A stretch of DNA of 64,000 nucleotides from an uncultured Acetatifactor sp. (GTDB lineage Bacteria; Bacillota; Clostridia; Lachnospirales; Lachnospiraceae). The stretch spans positions 1 through 64,000 of the forward strand of contig CAJUJU010000013.1 of assembly GCA_910586835.1 (NCBI GenBank), given 5' to 3'. A program made the translations under genes and the position numbers. The notes under the pieces were generated by a model, which saw only the letters and a list, made by a program, of their open reading frames with translations, ran no database searches and had not been told where the DNA came from. This document shows, in pieces, positions 1-9,060 of this stretch; positions within the stretch are counted from its first letter, which is position 1, and each line of letters opens with the position of its first letter.

Positions 1-43
1 GAAATGCGATAGAGTTTATTAACTCTTGTCGCATTTCATTTTA
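1..43 (+). terminator. Hairpin at window edge, possible terminator of an upstream gene
   Basis: Bases 1-9 (GAAATGCGA) pair with 29-37 (TCGCATTTC), and the inner AGAGTT/AACTCT arms pair around a TATT loop, leaving a small bulge. A short ATTTT run follows. This fits a factor-independent terminator for a gene to the left of the window, but the stem is AT-rich and the T tract short, so an operator or RNA structure in the GH2 leader is also possible. Confidence 0.4.
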
Positions 44-150
44 CAATGAAGCTTTGGAAACCCGGGTTTAAAAATCCGCAAAGGGGGAATCCTGAAAACG
101 GATTGCAACAGACTAAAACGGATGCGCATGAACGCAGAAACGAGGCTGAT

Positions 151-2547
151 ATGAGAGAGATCATTTCCTTCAACGACAACTGGAATTTTTCAAAGGACGG
201 AACACACTGGGAACCGGTGACACTCCCACACACCTGGAACGCCATAGACGGAATGGATGGACAGGGCGAATATTACAGGGGCGTATGCCGCTATGAAAAG
301 AGCTTTGCCACACCTCCGCTCCGGGACGGGAGCAGGGTCTTTCTGGAAGTGCTTGCCTGTTCCTTAAGCGGCACGGTTATCGTCAACGGGCGGGAGCTGT
401 GCCGCCACAAGGGCGGCTATTCCTCCTTTGTCACCGATATCACCGAGGCGCTCTGCCCCTCCTGCTCCTCCACCGCCTCCCCTGGGCAGCAGGACACGGA
501 TGCCCGGAAAACCAACACTCTCACCATACTGGCGGACAATTCTCCCCAGAGCGACGTTTATCCCCAGATGGCTGACTTTACCTTCTACGGCGGCCTGTAC
601 CGCGGGGTAAACCTGCTGATCCTGCCGGAAACACACTTTGACGTCTGCTTCCACGGCGCGCCCGGCCTGACGGTGACCCCCGAGGTCATCGACAGCAGCA
701 TTCTGCCCGACTATGCGCCGGAGACCATGTGCTGCCCCTCCGGCTGCAACGTGGGCAGCCCCTCCCACAGCGCTCTGATCCACTTGAACAGCCGCATCAC
801 AGCGGCTTCCCCGGATTACACCGTCCGCTACCTTATCACGGACGCCCAGGGACGGGAGGTGGCTGAAGTCTGGCGGCCATCGGAAAGCCCCCGGACAGAG
901 GTGCTGCTCCCCTCTCCCCATCTGTGGCAGGGTGTGGAAGACCCTTATTTGTACCGATGTACCGCGTCTCTGGTCTTTCGCAACCAGGTCACGGATCAGG
1001 TCACTGCCCGCTTCGGCATCCGCTTTTTCTCCGTGGATCCTCAGAAGGGCTTCTTCCTGAACGGAAAGCCGCTCATGCTGCGGGGTGTCTCCAGACACCA
1101 GGACAGACTCTGGCAGGGAAACGCCCTCACCAGAAAAGAACACTATGAGGACGCTGCCCTGATTGCGGAGCTGGGCGCCAACACCGTCCGCCTGGCCCAC
1201 TACCAGCACAGCAGAGATTTCTATGACGCCTGTGACGAATACGGCTTTGTGGTCTGGGCGGAAATTCCTTATATCAGCAGCCAGAGTGAGGATCCGGCCG
1301 CCCATGACAACTGCTGCCTCCAGATGGAGGATCTGATCCGTCAAAATTACAATCATCCCTCCATCTGCTTCTGGGGCATCTCCAATGAGATCACCATCGC
1401 CGGCGAAAAACCCGGCCTGGTGGAAAACCACAGAGACCTGAACGCCCTGGTAAAAGAGCTGGATCCCACCCGTCTGACCACCGTCGCCCACGTCAGCATG
1501 CTCTCCCCCGAGAGTCCCCTCCACGGGATCACCGATCTGGAAAGCTACAATCACTATTTTGGCTGGTACGGGGGACACTACACCAAAAACGAAGAATGGC
1601 TGGATGATTTTCATGAAAAGTACCCCGATATCTGCCTGGGCCTGTCGGAATACGGGGCGGAGGGCATTATCACCTGGCAGCCGGACGAACCGAAATGTCG
1701 GGATTACTCGGAGAGCTACCAGGCCGAATACCACGAACACATGGCAGGAATCCTCATGGAGCGGCCGTATCTGTGGTCCACCTACGTCTGGAACATGTTC
1801 GATTTCGGCTGCGCGGCCAGAAACGAGGGCGGCACCGCCGGAAGGAACAACAAGGGACTTGTCACCCTGGACCGCAAAATCAAGAAGGACGCCTTCTATC
1901 TCTACAAGGCGTTCTGGAGCACCCACCCCTTCGTCCACCTCTGCGGCAGGCGTTATGTCCGGCACGCCTCGGACACCGTGGCCGTAAAGGTGTACTCCAA
2001 TCAGCGCTGTGTCTCCCTCTTTGTCAACGGGCAGCCCTTCGGCACCCTGACCGGAGATCGGATCTTCCGCTTTGAACAGGTTCCCCTGGGAGAGGGCCTC
2101 ACCTACCTCACTGTGGAAGCCCTGACGCCCTCCGGGGAAAGAGTCGCTGACACCATGACCCTGGAGCGGGTGGATAAGCGACCCGAAATTTATACCCTCC
2201 CTCAGGAGGAGGACGACATGGACGGCGTGGCAAACTGGTTTGAGACCGTGGAGACCGCAGCCGACGACCGCCCCATGGAATTTTCCCGGGAACACTTCTC
2301 CGTTCACGACAAAATAGAGGATCTCTTCGAAAACCCGGAGGCCTTTGCCATTCTCTCGGGCGCCCTGTACGCCGCCACCGGCATGAAGCTGAAAAAATCC
2401 ATGCTGGCCATGATGGGCTCAAAAACCCTTCGGGAGCTGTGGGACATGATGTCACAGATGGGCAGCTCCGACGACCGGAAGCCGCCGGAAAACGCCCTTC
2501 GGATCATCAACGCCGAGCTCGGGAAGGTAAGGAAACCAGAATCATGA
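151..2547 (+). CDS. Glycoside hydrolase family 2 (beta-galactosidase/beta-glucuronidase type)
   Basis: A 798-residue GH2 enzyme, predicted to remove a terminal beta-linked sugar from an oligosaccharide. The start is placed at the ATG at 151, where the protein begins MREIISFNDNWNF, the usual opening of the N-terminal sugar-binding domain, with GAGG five bases upstream; the frame is open further upstream. The acid/base glutamate lies in WGISNE and the likely nucleophile in LSEYGAEG. There is no signal peptide, so it should act in the cytoplasm. About 110 C-terminal residues after the last beta domain form an extra helical tail. The 112-bp leader carries a 12-bp palindrome (AAACCCGGGTTT, 58-69). 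Its 3' end overlaps the convergent P-type ATPase gene by 41 bp. Substrate cannot be told from sequence alone. Confidence 0.9.
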   Translation: MREIISFNDNWNFSKDGTHWEPVTLPHTWNAIDGMDGQGEYYRGVCRYEKSFATPPLRDGSRVFLEVLACSLSGTVIVNGRELCRHKGGYSSFVTDITEALCPSCSSTASPGQQDTDARKTNTLTILADNSPQSDVYPQMADFTFYGGLYRGVNLLILPETHFDVCFHGAPGLTVTPEVIDSSILPDYAPETMCCPSGCNVGSPSHSALIHLNSRITAASPDYTVRYLITDAQGREVAEVWRPSESPRTEVLLPSPHLWQGVEDPYLYRCTASLVFRNQVTDQVTARFGIRFFSVDPQKGFFLNGKPLMLRGVSRHQDRLWQGNALTRKEHYEDAALIAELGANTVRLAHYQHSRDFYDACDEYGFVVWAEIPYISSQSEDPAAHDNCCLQMEDLIRQNYNHPSICFWGISNEITIAGEKPGLVENHRDLNALVKELDPTRLTTVAHVSMLSPESPLHGITDLESYNHYFGWYGGHYTKNEEWLDDFHEKYPDICLGLSEYGAEGIITWQPDEPKCRDYSESYQAEYHEHMAGILMERPYLWSTYVWNMFDFGCAARNEGGTAGRNNKGLVTLDRKIKKDAFYLYKAFWSTHPFVHLCGRRYVRHASDTVAVKVYSNQRCVSLFVNGQPFGTLTGDRIFRFEQVPLGEGLTYLTVEALTPSGERVADTMTLERVDKRPEIYTLPQEEDDMDGVANWFETVETAADDRPMEFSREHFSVHDKIEDLFENPEAFAILSGALYAATGMKLKKSMLAMMGSKTLRELWDMMSQMGSSDDRKPPENALRIINAELGKVRKPES

Positions 2548-5212
2548 TCTCATGGGCCACAAGAGGCATGGCGGAAAGAACCGTAAGCCTGAGCCACTCC
2601 GTCCCGGACAGGGGCGAAGTGCCGAAGGCCCGGATCAGGAAAGGAACCTCCGTCACCGCAAACTGCAGCAGGAAGCCTGCCGCACATGCCGCCAGCATCA
2701 GGACATTGTCAAGATGCTTCATGCGAAAGACCGAGCGTCCTGTGTCCCTCATTCCCACCGCGTGCCACAGCTGACTCATGCCCAGCACGGTAAAGGCATA
2801 GGTCTGCGCTTTGGAGAGCAGCCAGGGCTCCTCCAGAACCGCAGCCAGCTCCGGAATCCCGATCTTTAGTCCCCTGATGTGCAGAATGGCGCAGGGAAGC
2901 ATGAGAAAGGCCGTCAGGCTCACCCCGGCGATCAGCGCCCCGTAAAAGCAGGTGCAGGCCAGCCCTCCCCTGGCAAACAGACTCTCCCCGGCTTTTCTGG
3001 GCGGCTGTGCCATCAGACTTTTCCCGTCATTTTTATCCACCCCCAACGCCAGCGCCGGCAGAGAATCCGTGATCAGATTGATCCACAGAATATGGCTGGA
3101 CTTCAACGGAGCCGCCAGCCCGCACACCACCGTCAGGAACATGGTAATGATCTCCCCCAGATTGGAGGAAAGCAGGAAAATCACCGATTTGCGGATGTTC
3201 TCATACACCCCCCTGCCCTCTTCAATGGCCCTGCGGATGGTGGCAAAATTATCGTCCGTCAAAACCATATCCGCCGCCTGCCTGGCCACATCCGTGCCGG
3301 TTTTTCCCATGGCAATCCCGATATCCGCTTTCTTCAGGGAGGGTGCGTCGTTGACGCCGTCCCCTGTCATGGCCACAATCTCCCCTCTGGCCCGGAAGCC
3401 GTCCACAATCCGCACCTTCTGGGCAGGGGAAACCCTGGCAAACACCCTGGTATACTCCAGACGCTCCGTAAGGTCTTCCTCCGAAAGATGCCCCAGGGTC
3501 TCCCCGGTGATACACTGGCCGAAGCGTTCCACGATCCCAAGCTGTCTGCCGATGGCAAAGGCCGTATCCACATGATCCCCCGTGATCATCACCGTAGTCA
3601 CCCCGGCCCCTTTGAAATCAGCCACCGCACGGGCCGCCTCCGGCCTGGCCGGATCCCGCATCCCCACAAGGCCAAGAAAGGTCAGCTGTGCCTCCTCCGG
3701 TCTCTGTCCTCCCGTCCTCATGGCCACCGCAAGGGTTCGCAGCGCCTCCCCGGACAACTCAGCCACCGCATCCTGCACCCGTCTGCGCTGCTCCTCCGAC
3801 AGGGGCACCGCTCCGCCCCGGGCCGCAATGTGTGTACATCTCTTCAGCACCTCGTCGGGAGCCCCCTTGGTGTATGCCACCGTCTGTCCCTCCGGCAGGG
3901 TATTTCCCCCGGCGTTCCCTGCCCCCCTCACCCTCCGGTGCAGGGTGGTCATCATTTTCCGGTCGGAATCAAAGGGCAGCTCGTCTATTCTGGGAAGGCA
4001 GTGCTGTGCTTCCTCCCTGCCCAGACCAAGCTTCTCCCCCAGATCCAGCAGGGCAAGCTCCGTTGGATCCCCCGTCCTGTTACCCTGCTCTATGAGCCCA
4101 TCGTTGCAAAGCACCATGCCGCAGAAGAAATCCGGGCTGTCCCCGAGCCTGATCTCCTCCACAGACAACAGGCTCCCCCTCAGAAAACATTTTTCCACCG
4201 TCATCCTGTTCTGGGTCAGCGTCCCGGTCTTGTCCGAGCATACCACGCTCACCGCGCCCAAAGTCTCCACGGAGGGCAGCCTGCGCACAATGGTATTTAC
4301 CTTCACCATCCTGGTGACGCTCAGCGCAAGACAGATCGTCACCACCGCCGGAAGCCCCTCCGGCACCGCCGCAACCGCCAGAGAAATGGCCGTGATCAGC
4401 ATCTCCGGAATATTGCGGTGCTGCAATACCGCAATGGCAAACAAAACCGCACACAGCAAGAGACTCAGCAGACTCAGCACCTTGCCCAGCTCTCCCAGAC
4501 GCTTCTGCAAAGGTGTCATCTCCTCCTTCGCCTCCGTGATCATGGCGGCAATCTGTCCCAGCTCCGTATCCATCCCCGTGGCCGTGACGAGTCCTTCCCC
4601 TCTGCCGTAGGTGACTATCGTAGACATATAAGCCATGTTCCGCCTGTCCCCCAGGGGTACCTGCCTGTCCCGGGGAGCCGCATAGCCGCTGTCCTTTTCC
4701 ATGGGCAGAGACTCCCCCGTCAGGGCGGACTCCTCAATCTTCAGATTGGCGGCGGAAACCAGTCTCATGTCCGCCGGCACCTGGCAGCCGGCCTCCAGGC
4801 AGACCAGATCCCCCGGCACCAGCTCCGCCGCCGGAATCTCCCTGCGCCTGCCCTCCCGGATCACCATTGCCTTTGGGCTTGTCAGCCTTTTCAAGGATTC
4901 CAGCGCCCTTCTTGCCTTTCCCTCCTGCAGCATCCCCACCGTTGCGTTGAGCAGCACCACCACCGCTATGATGATGGCGTCGCTGACCTCCCGCAGAAAG
5001 ACGGACACTGCCGCCGCAACCAACAGCACATAAATCAGCGGATCGTTCAACTGCTCCAGGAAAGACTCCGCCGCCGTCTTTTTCCGGGCCTCCTTCATCT
5101 CGTTTCTGCCGTACTGCCTGAGTCTGCGGGCCGCCTCTGCCCCGGATAACCCCCTTGCCCCGTCCGTTTTCAGTTCCGATATGGCCTCCGCCACGCTGTA
5201 TTGTTCAAACAA
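2507..5212 (-). CDS. Calcium-type P-type ATPase (SERCA/PMR1-like)
   Basis: A 901-residue P2A ATPase, expected to export Ca2+ across the membrane at the cost of ATP. Seen in order: a cation ATPase N-terminal domain, the actuator motif LTGES, transmembrane helix 4 with AVPEGLPA, the phosphorylation site CSDKTGTLT (Asp near residue 327), the hinge TGDGVNDAP, and helices 5-6 with SSNLGEI and NLITDSLPALALG. These supply the Glu, Asn and Asp ligands typical of Ca2+ pumps. The start is TTG (TTG TTT GAA), seven bases after a GGGAGGG SD that lies in a hairpin. It sits 83 bp downstream of the peptide ABC operon and may have its own promoter. Mn2+ transport is the main alternative. Confidence 0.92.
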   Translation of the reverse strand: MFEQYSVAEAISELKTDGARGLSGAEAARRLRQYGRNEMKEARKKTAAESFLEQLNDPLIYVLLVAAAVSVFLREVSDAIIIAVVVLLNATVGMLQEGKARRALESLKRLTSPKAMVIREGRRREIPAAELVPGDLVCLEAGCQVPADMRLVSAANLKIEESALTGESLPMEKDSGYAAPRDRQVPLGDRRNMAYMSTIVTYGRGEGLVTATGMDTELGQIAAMITEAKEEMTPLQKRLGELGKVLSLLSLLLCAVLFAIAVLQHRNIPEMLITAISLAVAAVPEGLPAVVTICLALSVTRMVKVNTIVRRLPSVETLGAVSVVCSDKTGTLTQNRMTVEKCFLRGSLLSVEEIRLGDSPDFFCGMVLCNDGLIEQGNRTGDPTELALLDLGEKLGLGREEAQHCLPRIDELPFDSDRKMMTTLHRRVRGAGNAGGNTLPEGQTVAYTKGAPDEVLKRCTHIAARGGAVPLSEEQRRRVQDAVAELSGEALRTLAVAMRTGGQRPEEAQLTFLGLVGMRDPARPEAARAVADFKGAGVTTVMITGDHVDTAFAIGRQLGIVERFGQCITGETLGHLSEEDLTERLEYTRVFARVSPAQKVRIVDGFRARGEIVAMTGDGVNDAPSLKKADIGIAMGKTGTDVARQAADMVLTDDNFATIRRAIEEGRGVYENIRKSVIFLLSSNLGEIITMFLTVVCGLAAPLKSSHILWINLITDSLPALALGVDKNDGKSLMAQPPRKAGESLFARGGLACTCFYGALIAGVSLTAFLMLPCAILHIRGLKIGIPELAAVLEEPWLLSKAQTYAFTVLGMSQLWHAVGMRDTGRSVFRMKHLDNVLMLAACAAGFLLQFAVTEVPFLIRAFGTSPLSGTEWLRLTVLSAMPLVAHEIMILVSLPSRARR

Positions 5213-5219
5213 ATGAAAA

Positions 5220-5265
5220 CCCTCCCGAAAGCATATTCGTAGTGCAATATATGCCTTGAGGAGGG
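5220..5265 (-). promoter_or_regulatory. Leader hairpin that hides the SD of the P-type ATPase gene
   Basis: Read on the minus strand, CCCTCC (5260-5265) is complementary to the SD GGGAGG (5221-5226), and GCATAT (5249-5254) pairs with ATATGC (5231-5236). This gives a two-part stem closing a 12-nt loop. Folding would bury the ribosome binding site of the TTG start at 5212. Translational control, perhaps by ion or temperature, is an inference; the pairing is directly visible. Confidence 0.5.
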
Positions 5266-5295
5266 AAAGTATGTCCCACTATATAATATCTGCTC

Positions 5296-7077
5296 TCACG
5301 AGGCGCACAGAAGCTGCCTGGTGTACTCCTGTCCCGGATGGGCAAAAAGCTCCTCCGTCTCGCCAATCTCCAGAATCCGTCCCTCCTTCATCACCATGAT
5401 CCGGTCGCACATTTTATAGACCACGTTGATGTCGTGGGAGATAAACAGATAAGACAAATGCAGTTCCTGCTGCAGCCCCTGCATCAGTTCCATAATCTGG
5501 GCCTGTATCGTTACGTCCAGAGCCGACACAGGCTCATCCGCCACGATCAGTCCCGGCCTGGTGATCAATGCCTGCCCGATGCTCACCCGCTGCCTCTGTC
5601 CGCCGGAAAGCTGGGAGGGCTTTCTGTGAAAGTAAAACTCCTCCATCCCCACCCGGCGCAGCATGTCGTAGGCCGCGGCCTCCATGTCAGCCTTTGACAT
5701 GGCCCGGGACTTATCCAGCGCTGCCGCCGCCCGGAGAGGCTCCTGCAAAAGCCAGCCGATGGTCTTTGCGGGATTTAAGCTGCTGTAGGGATCCTGAAAG
5801 ATCATCTGCGGGCGGACGCTGCCGTGGGTGATACTGCCCTGGATATCCCGGTTCATCCCCAGGATTGCCCTGGAGAGCGAGGTCTTTCCGCAGCCGCTCT
5901 CCCCCACCAGCCCCAGGCTTTCCCCCAGGTAAATGTCGAAGGTGGCATCCTCCACCACACGGTGATGCCTTTTTGCCGCAAACAGACTGTTGCCTCCCTC
6001 CCGATAGAACACGGACAGCTCCCGCACCTGCAGGACGGCAGGTTCCCCAGTCTGCCCCGGGGCAGCGTCCGCAGCACACCCTTTCCGGCGCTCCCGCTCA
6101 GATGTCACGTCTGCCGCAGACTCCTCCCGGCGCTCCCGCTCAGATGCCCTGTCTGCCGCAGACTCCTCCCGGCGCTCCCGCTCTGACGCCCCGTCTCCTG
6201 CAGACTCCTTCCGGCGCTCCCGCTCTGACGCCCCGTCTCCTGCAGACTCCTTTTCCGGGGATACGCCAATTCCACAGCTTTTATAGGAAACCCTGCGCTT
6301 CAGCCGGGAGGGCACCGCCTCGATTAGTTTTCTGGTGTACTCCTGCTTCGGATGCCGGAACAGCTCCTCCGTCTCCCCCTGCTCCACCACACAGCCGTCC
6401 TTCATCACCGCCACCCTGTGGCAGATTCTCTTAGCCAGGTTCAGATCGTGGGTGATAAACAGCATGGCGTTCTGCTCTCTGTTGTTGATCTCACGCAGCA
6501 GCTCGACGATCTGGTTCTGAACGGTCACGTCCAGCGCCGTGGTGGGCTCGTCTGCTACCACCAGATCCGGGTGCAGGATCACGGCCATGGCGATCATCAC
6601 CCTCTGACGCATACCGCCGGAGAGCTCGTGGGGATAGCTGGCATAGACCTTCTCCGCCTCCCGCAGTCCCACCGCCTGAAAAGTCTCCAGAACCCGGGCC
6701 CTGATCTGTTCCTTCGTGAAATCCCGGTGCAGGCGCAGCACCTCCTCCACCTGCCTTCCCACTCTCTGGGTGGGGTTTAAGGAGGTCATGGGCTCCTGAA
6801 ACACCATGGACATCTCCGCGCCCTGGAATCTGCGGTACAACGCCTTATCCAACGGCTTCCCCGCCTCCCGCAGCACCACATTGTCAAACAGGATACGGCC
6901 GGATGTGACCTGTGCCGTCTCCGACACCAACCCCATCAGGGTCAGCGCCGTCACGGACTTTCCCGAACCGGACTCCCCCACAACTCCCAGGATCTCCCCG
7001 TCCGCCAGCTCCAGATTCACGTTTTTTACCACCTCTGTCCCGTCGAAGGCCACAGAGAGATTTTCAATCCGTATCAT
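5296..7077 (-). CDS. Fused oligopeptide/dipeptide ABC transporter ATPase (DppD-DppF fusion)
   Basis: One 593-residue chain carries both nucleotide-binding domains of a peptide importer. Domain 1 has Walker A GESGSGKS, signature LSGGMRQR and Walker B VVADEPTTALD; domain 2 has GESGCGKT, LSGGQRQR and IVADEPVSALD. The ATG at 7077 (MIRIENLSV) is chosen because GGGAGAGGG lies just upstream; the frame is open for 27 more codons. Between the domains, where DppD normally ends, is a charged linker made of four 14-residue repeats (ASERERR-type), encoded by a 42-bp tandem repeat. It is the last gene of the operon with the two permeases and the binding protein. Fused DppDF ATPases are known; the repeat linker is the odd part. 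Confidence 0.93.
   Translation of the reverse strand: MIRIENLSVAFDGTEVVKNVNLELADGEILGVVGESGSGKSVTALTLMGLVSETAQVTSGRILFDNVVLREAGKPLDKALYRRFQGAEMSMVFQEPMTSLNPTQRVGRQVEEVLRLHRDFTKEQIRARVLETFQAVGLREAEKVYASYPHELSGGMRQRVMIAMAVILHPDLVVADEPTTALDVTVQNQIVELLREINNREQNAMLFITHDLNLAKRICHRVAVMKDGCVVEQGETEELFRHPKQEYTRKLIEAVPSRLKRRVSYKSCGIGVSPEKESAGDGASERERRKESAGDGASERERREESAADRASERERREESAADVTSERERRKGCAADAAPGQTGEPAVLQVRELSVFYREGGNSLFAAKRHHRVVEDATFDIYLGESLGLVGESGCGKTSLSRAILGMNRDIQGSITHGSVRPQMIFQDPYSSLNPAKTIGWLLQEPLRAAAALDKSRAMSKADMEAAAYDMLRRVGMEEFYFHRKPSQLSGGQRQRVSIGQALITRPGLIVADEPVSALDVTIQAQIMELMQGLQQELHLSYLFISHDINVVYKMCDRIMVMKEGRILEIGETEELFAHPGQEYTRQLLCAS
6085..6252 (-). repeat. 42-bp tandem repeat, four copies, in the ABC ATPase linker
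   Basis: Units begin at 6085, 6127, 6169 and 6211, each opening with CCGGCGCTCCCGCTC on the plus strand. Each encodes 14 residues of the type KESAGDGASERERR. Copies differ at a few bases and the reading frame is kept throughout. Confidence 0.9.
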
Positions 7078-7196
7078 AACCCTCTCCCGCCAAAAAAGCG
7101 TCCCAAAATATTTTCCTATCAGAGCCAGAATGTCAAAACCCCTGTCAAAACATGTCATTTGTCAATTTAAACAAAAGAATTTGTGCAAACGACTTT

Positions 7197-8006
7197 TCAT
7201 CCCCTGCGGCGCACTCCTTCGCTGAACAGGGAAAATCCCAACACCACCCAGACGATGGTCAGTCCCGGCGCAAGAGCGTACCAGGGCGCAGACTGCAGAT
7301 AGCCCTGGGCGTCCGACAGCATTTTCCCCAGACTTGCATCCGGCGGCTGCACGCCGATGCCCAGATAGCTCATCCCAGATTCCGCAAGAATGGCGTTGTT
7401 GAAGCCGATCATCACCGACACCCAGAACACGGAAAAAATATTCGGCAGAATGTGCACGAAAAGAATCCTGGCCCTGCCCACACCCATCAGACGGGCCCTG
7501 CTGATATAGTCCGCATCCCTGAGCCTGATAAACTCGCTGCGCACGATCCTCACATAGCTGGGCACAAACACAATCCCCAGCGCCAGAATCACATTCTGTC
7601 TTCCGTTCCCGAAAATACTGATAAGCACCAGCCCCAGCAGGATACTGGGAAACCCGTTGACGGCATCCGTAATCCGCATGACTACCTCATCCACAATCCC
7701 GCCGAAATAACCGGTGACAGCCCCCAGCAGGATGCCTGCCGCCGCGGAAAACAGCACCACCAGACTGCCTATGACGATGGTGGTGCCCAGCCCCTTCATG
7801 ACACGGGAAAGAATATCCCTGCCGAAATTGTCCGTGCCGAAGGGATGCAGCAGGGAAGGTCCGGCAAAACGTTCTGCCGCTGACATGGCCGTGGTGCTGT
7901 AGGGCGTCCAGAAAAACCCCAGAATGCCCAGAAACACGGCAAGGCCTGTCATAAACAGGCCGGCAACCAGATATTTATTCCATTTTCCCCTGCCGGACTT
8001 CCTCAT
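7197..8006 (-). CDS. Peptide ABC transporter permease, DppC type
   Basis: A 269-residue inner-membrane permease of the BPD_transp_1 family. It has an N-terminal membrane anchor, a periplasm-type insertion (FAGPSLLHPFGTDNFGRDIL, the usual DppC segment) and five further hydrophobic helices. The EAA-type coupling loop is around SRARLMGVGRARILFVHILP. The start is the ATG at 8006, with AAAGGAG eight bases before it; an upstream GTG at 8021 overlaps that SD and is less likely. It lies between the DppB gene (51 bp upstream) and the fused ATPase. Confidence 0.92.
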   Translation of the reverse strand: MRKSGRGKWNKYLVAGLFMTGLAVFLGILGFFWTPYSTTAMSAAERFAGPSLLHPFGTDNFGRDILSRVMKGLGTTIVIGSLVVLFSAAAGILLGAVTGYFGGIVDEVVMRITDAVNGFPSILLGLVLISIFGNGRQNVILALGIVFVPSYVRIVRSEFIRLRDADYISRARLMGVGRARILFVHILPNIFSVFWVSVMIGFNNAILAESGMSYLGIGVQPPDASLGKMLSDAQGYLQSAPWYALAPGLTIVWVVLGFSLFSEGVRRRG

Positions 8007-8057
8007 TCCCGCTCCTTTCACACGCCTTCCTGCGCCGGATTCCGCAACCCTGTCCGC

Positions 8058-9038
8058 CTATTTCTCACTGATCCTGGGGTCGATCACCCTGTACAGAATA
8101 TCTACCAGAAAATACACAAAGATAACCACAAAGGTAATGTACAGAATCAATATTTCCACCACCGGAAAATCCCGGGTATTGATGGAACTGATCAGCAGTC
8201 TGCCGATGCCGGGCAGACCGAAGACCTGCTCGATCACGATACTGCCCGCCACAATCTCCGCAATGATCATCCCCAGAAAGGTGACCACCGGCATCATGGC
8301 ATTTCGCAGCACATGCCCGTACAGCACCCGCCGCCCTGTGCAGCCCTTGCTGTAAGCAGTGCGCACATAATCCGACTGCAGCTCCATGAGCATGGAATTT
8401 CTTAAGAACCTGGCCGTCATGGCAATCTTGGGCAGCGCCACGGAAAACGCGGGAAACACCAGATAGCCTAAAAATCCCCAGAAATCCTTCTCATAGCTGA
8501 CATATCCCCCCGGCGCAAAAAGCTTTAACACAATGCCGAAGAGATAAGTCACCAGAATCCCCAGGAAAAAAGAGGGCACCGCCATGGTAGTCTGAGTCGT
8601 CACACCCAGCGCGCCGTCCAGAAACCGATGCAGGGCGCCCGCCTTGTGGTTGGCACTCCTGGCCCAGAACACACCCAGAGGAATGGACACCGCAATGATC
8701 ATCACAAGGGTCACCGCAGCCAGCCACAATGTCACCGGCAGCTTATCCCCGATGAGCTCCTCCACAGGCATCATCTCGTTCATATTTTTGGAGTACCGAT
8801 AGCTGCTGCCCAGATCTCCCCGGAGCACGCTGCCCGCCCAGCGAACATACCGCACCACCGGCGGATCATTCAGCCCCAGCTCCCTGCGAAGCTGCTCCTC
8901 ACGCTCCGGGGTGGCCTCCGTTCCCAGAATGGAGGTGACCACATCCCCCGGAATAATCTGAAAGGCAAGGAAAGCGGCCACGGAGACCAGAAACAATGTC
9001 ATAATGAGAGTCGCAATTTTTTTAATCAAGTAGGTCAC
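8058..9038 (-). CDS. Peptide ABC transporter permease, DppB type
   Basis: A 326-residue permease, first membrane helix at MTYLIKKIATLIMTLFLVSV, with the conserved DppB N-terminal segment (IPGDVV, LGLNDPPVVRY). The C-terminal half holds the coupling loop LMELQSDYVRTAYSKGC and the GSIVIEQVFGLPGIGRLL segment typical of the family. The start is GTG at 9038, with GGAAGGAGG eight bases upstream. It pairs with DppC to form the channel for the solute captured by the adjacent binding protein. Only 22 bp separate it from the binding-protein gene. Confidence 0.92.
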   Translation of the reverse strand: MTYLIKKIATLIMTLFLVSVAAFLAFQIIPGDVVTSILGTEATPEREEQLRRELGLNDPPVVRYVRWAGSVLRGDLGSSYRYSKNMNEMMPVEELIGDKLPVTLWLAAVTLVMIIAVSIPLGVFWARSANHKAGALHRFLDGALGVTTQTTMAVPSFFLGILVTYLFGIVLKLFAPGGYVSYEKDFWGFLGYLVFPAFSVALPKIAMTARFLRNSMLMELQSDYVRTAYSKGCTGRRVLYGHVLRNAMMPVVTFLGMIIAEIVAGSIVIEQVFGLPGIGRLLISSINTRDFPVVEILILYITFVVIFVYFLVDILYRVIDPRISEK

Positions 9039-9060
9039 CCGACCGCCTCCTTCCTAATAG

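Noticed and set aside
364..2307. 647-codon open frame on the minus strand across the GH2 gene
   Set aside because: It lies wholly inside a clear GH2 coding region, has no family motifs and a composition typical of antisense frames in GC-rich DNA.
2879..5149. 756-codon plus-strand frame across the P-type ATPase gene
   Set aside because: Shadow of the ATPase; His/Arg/Gln-rich translation with no domain signals.
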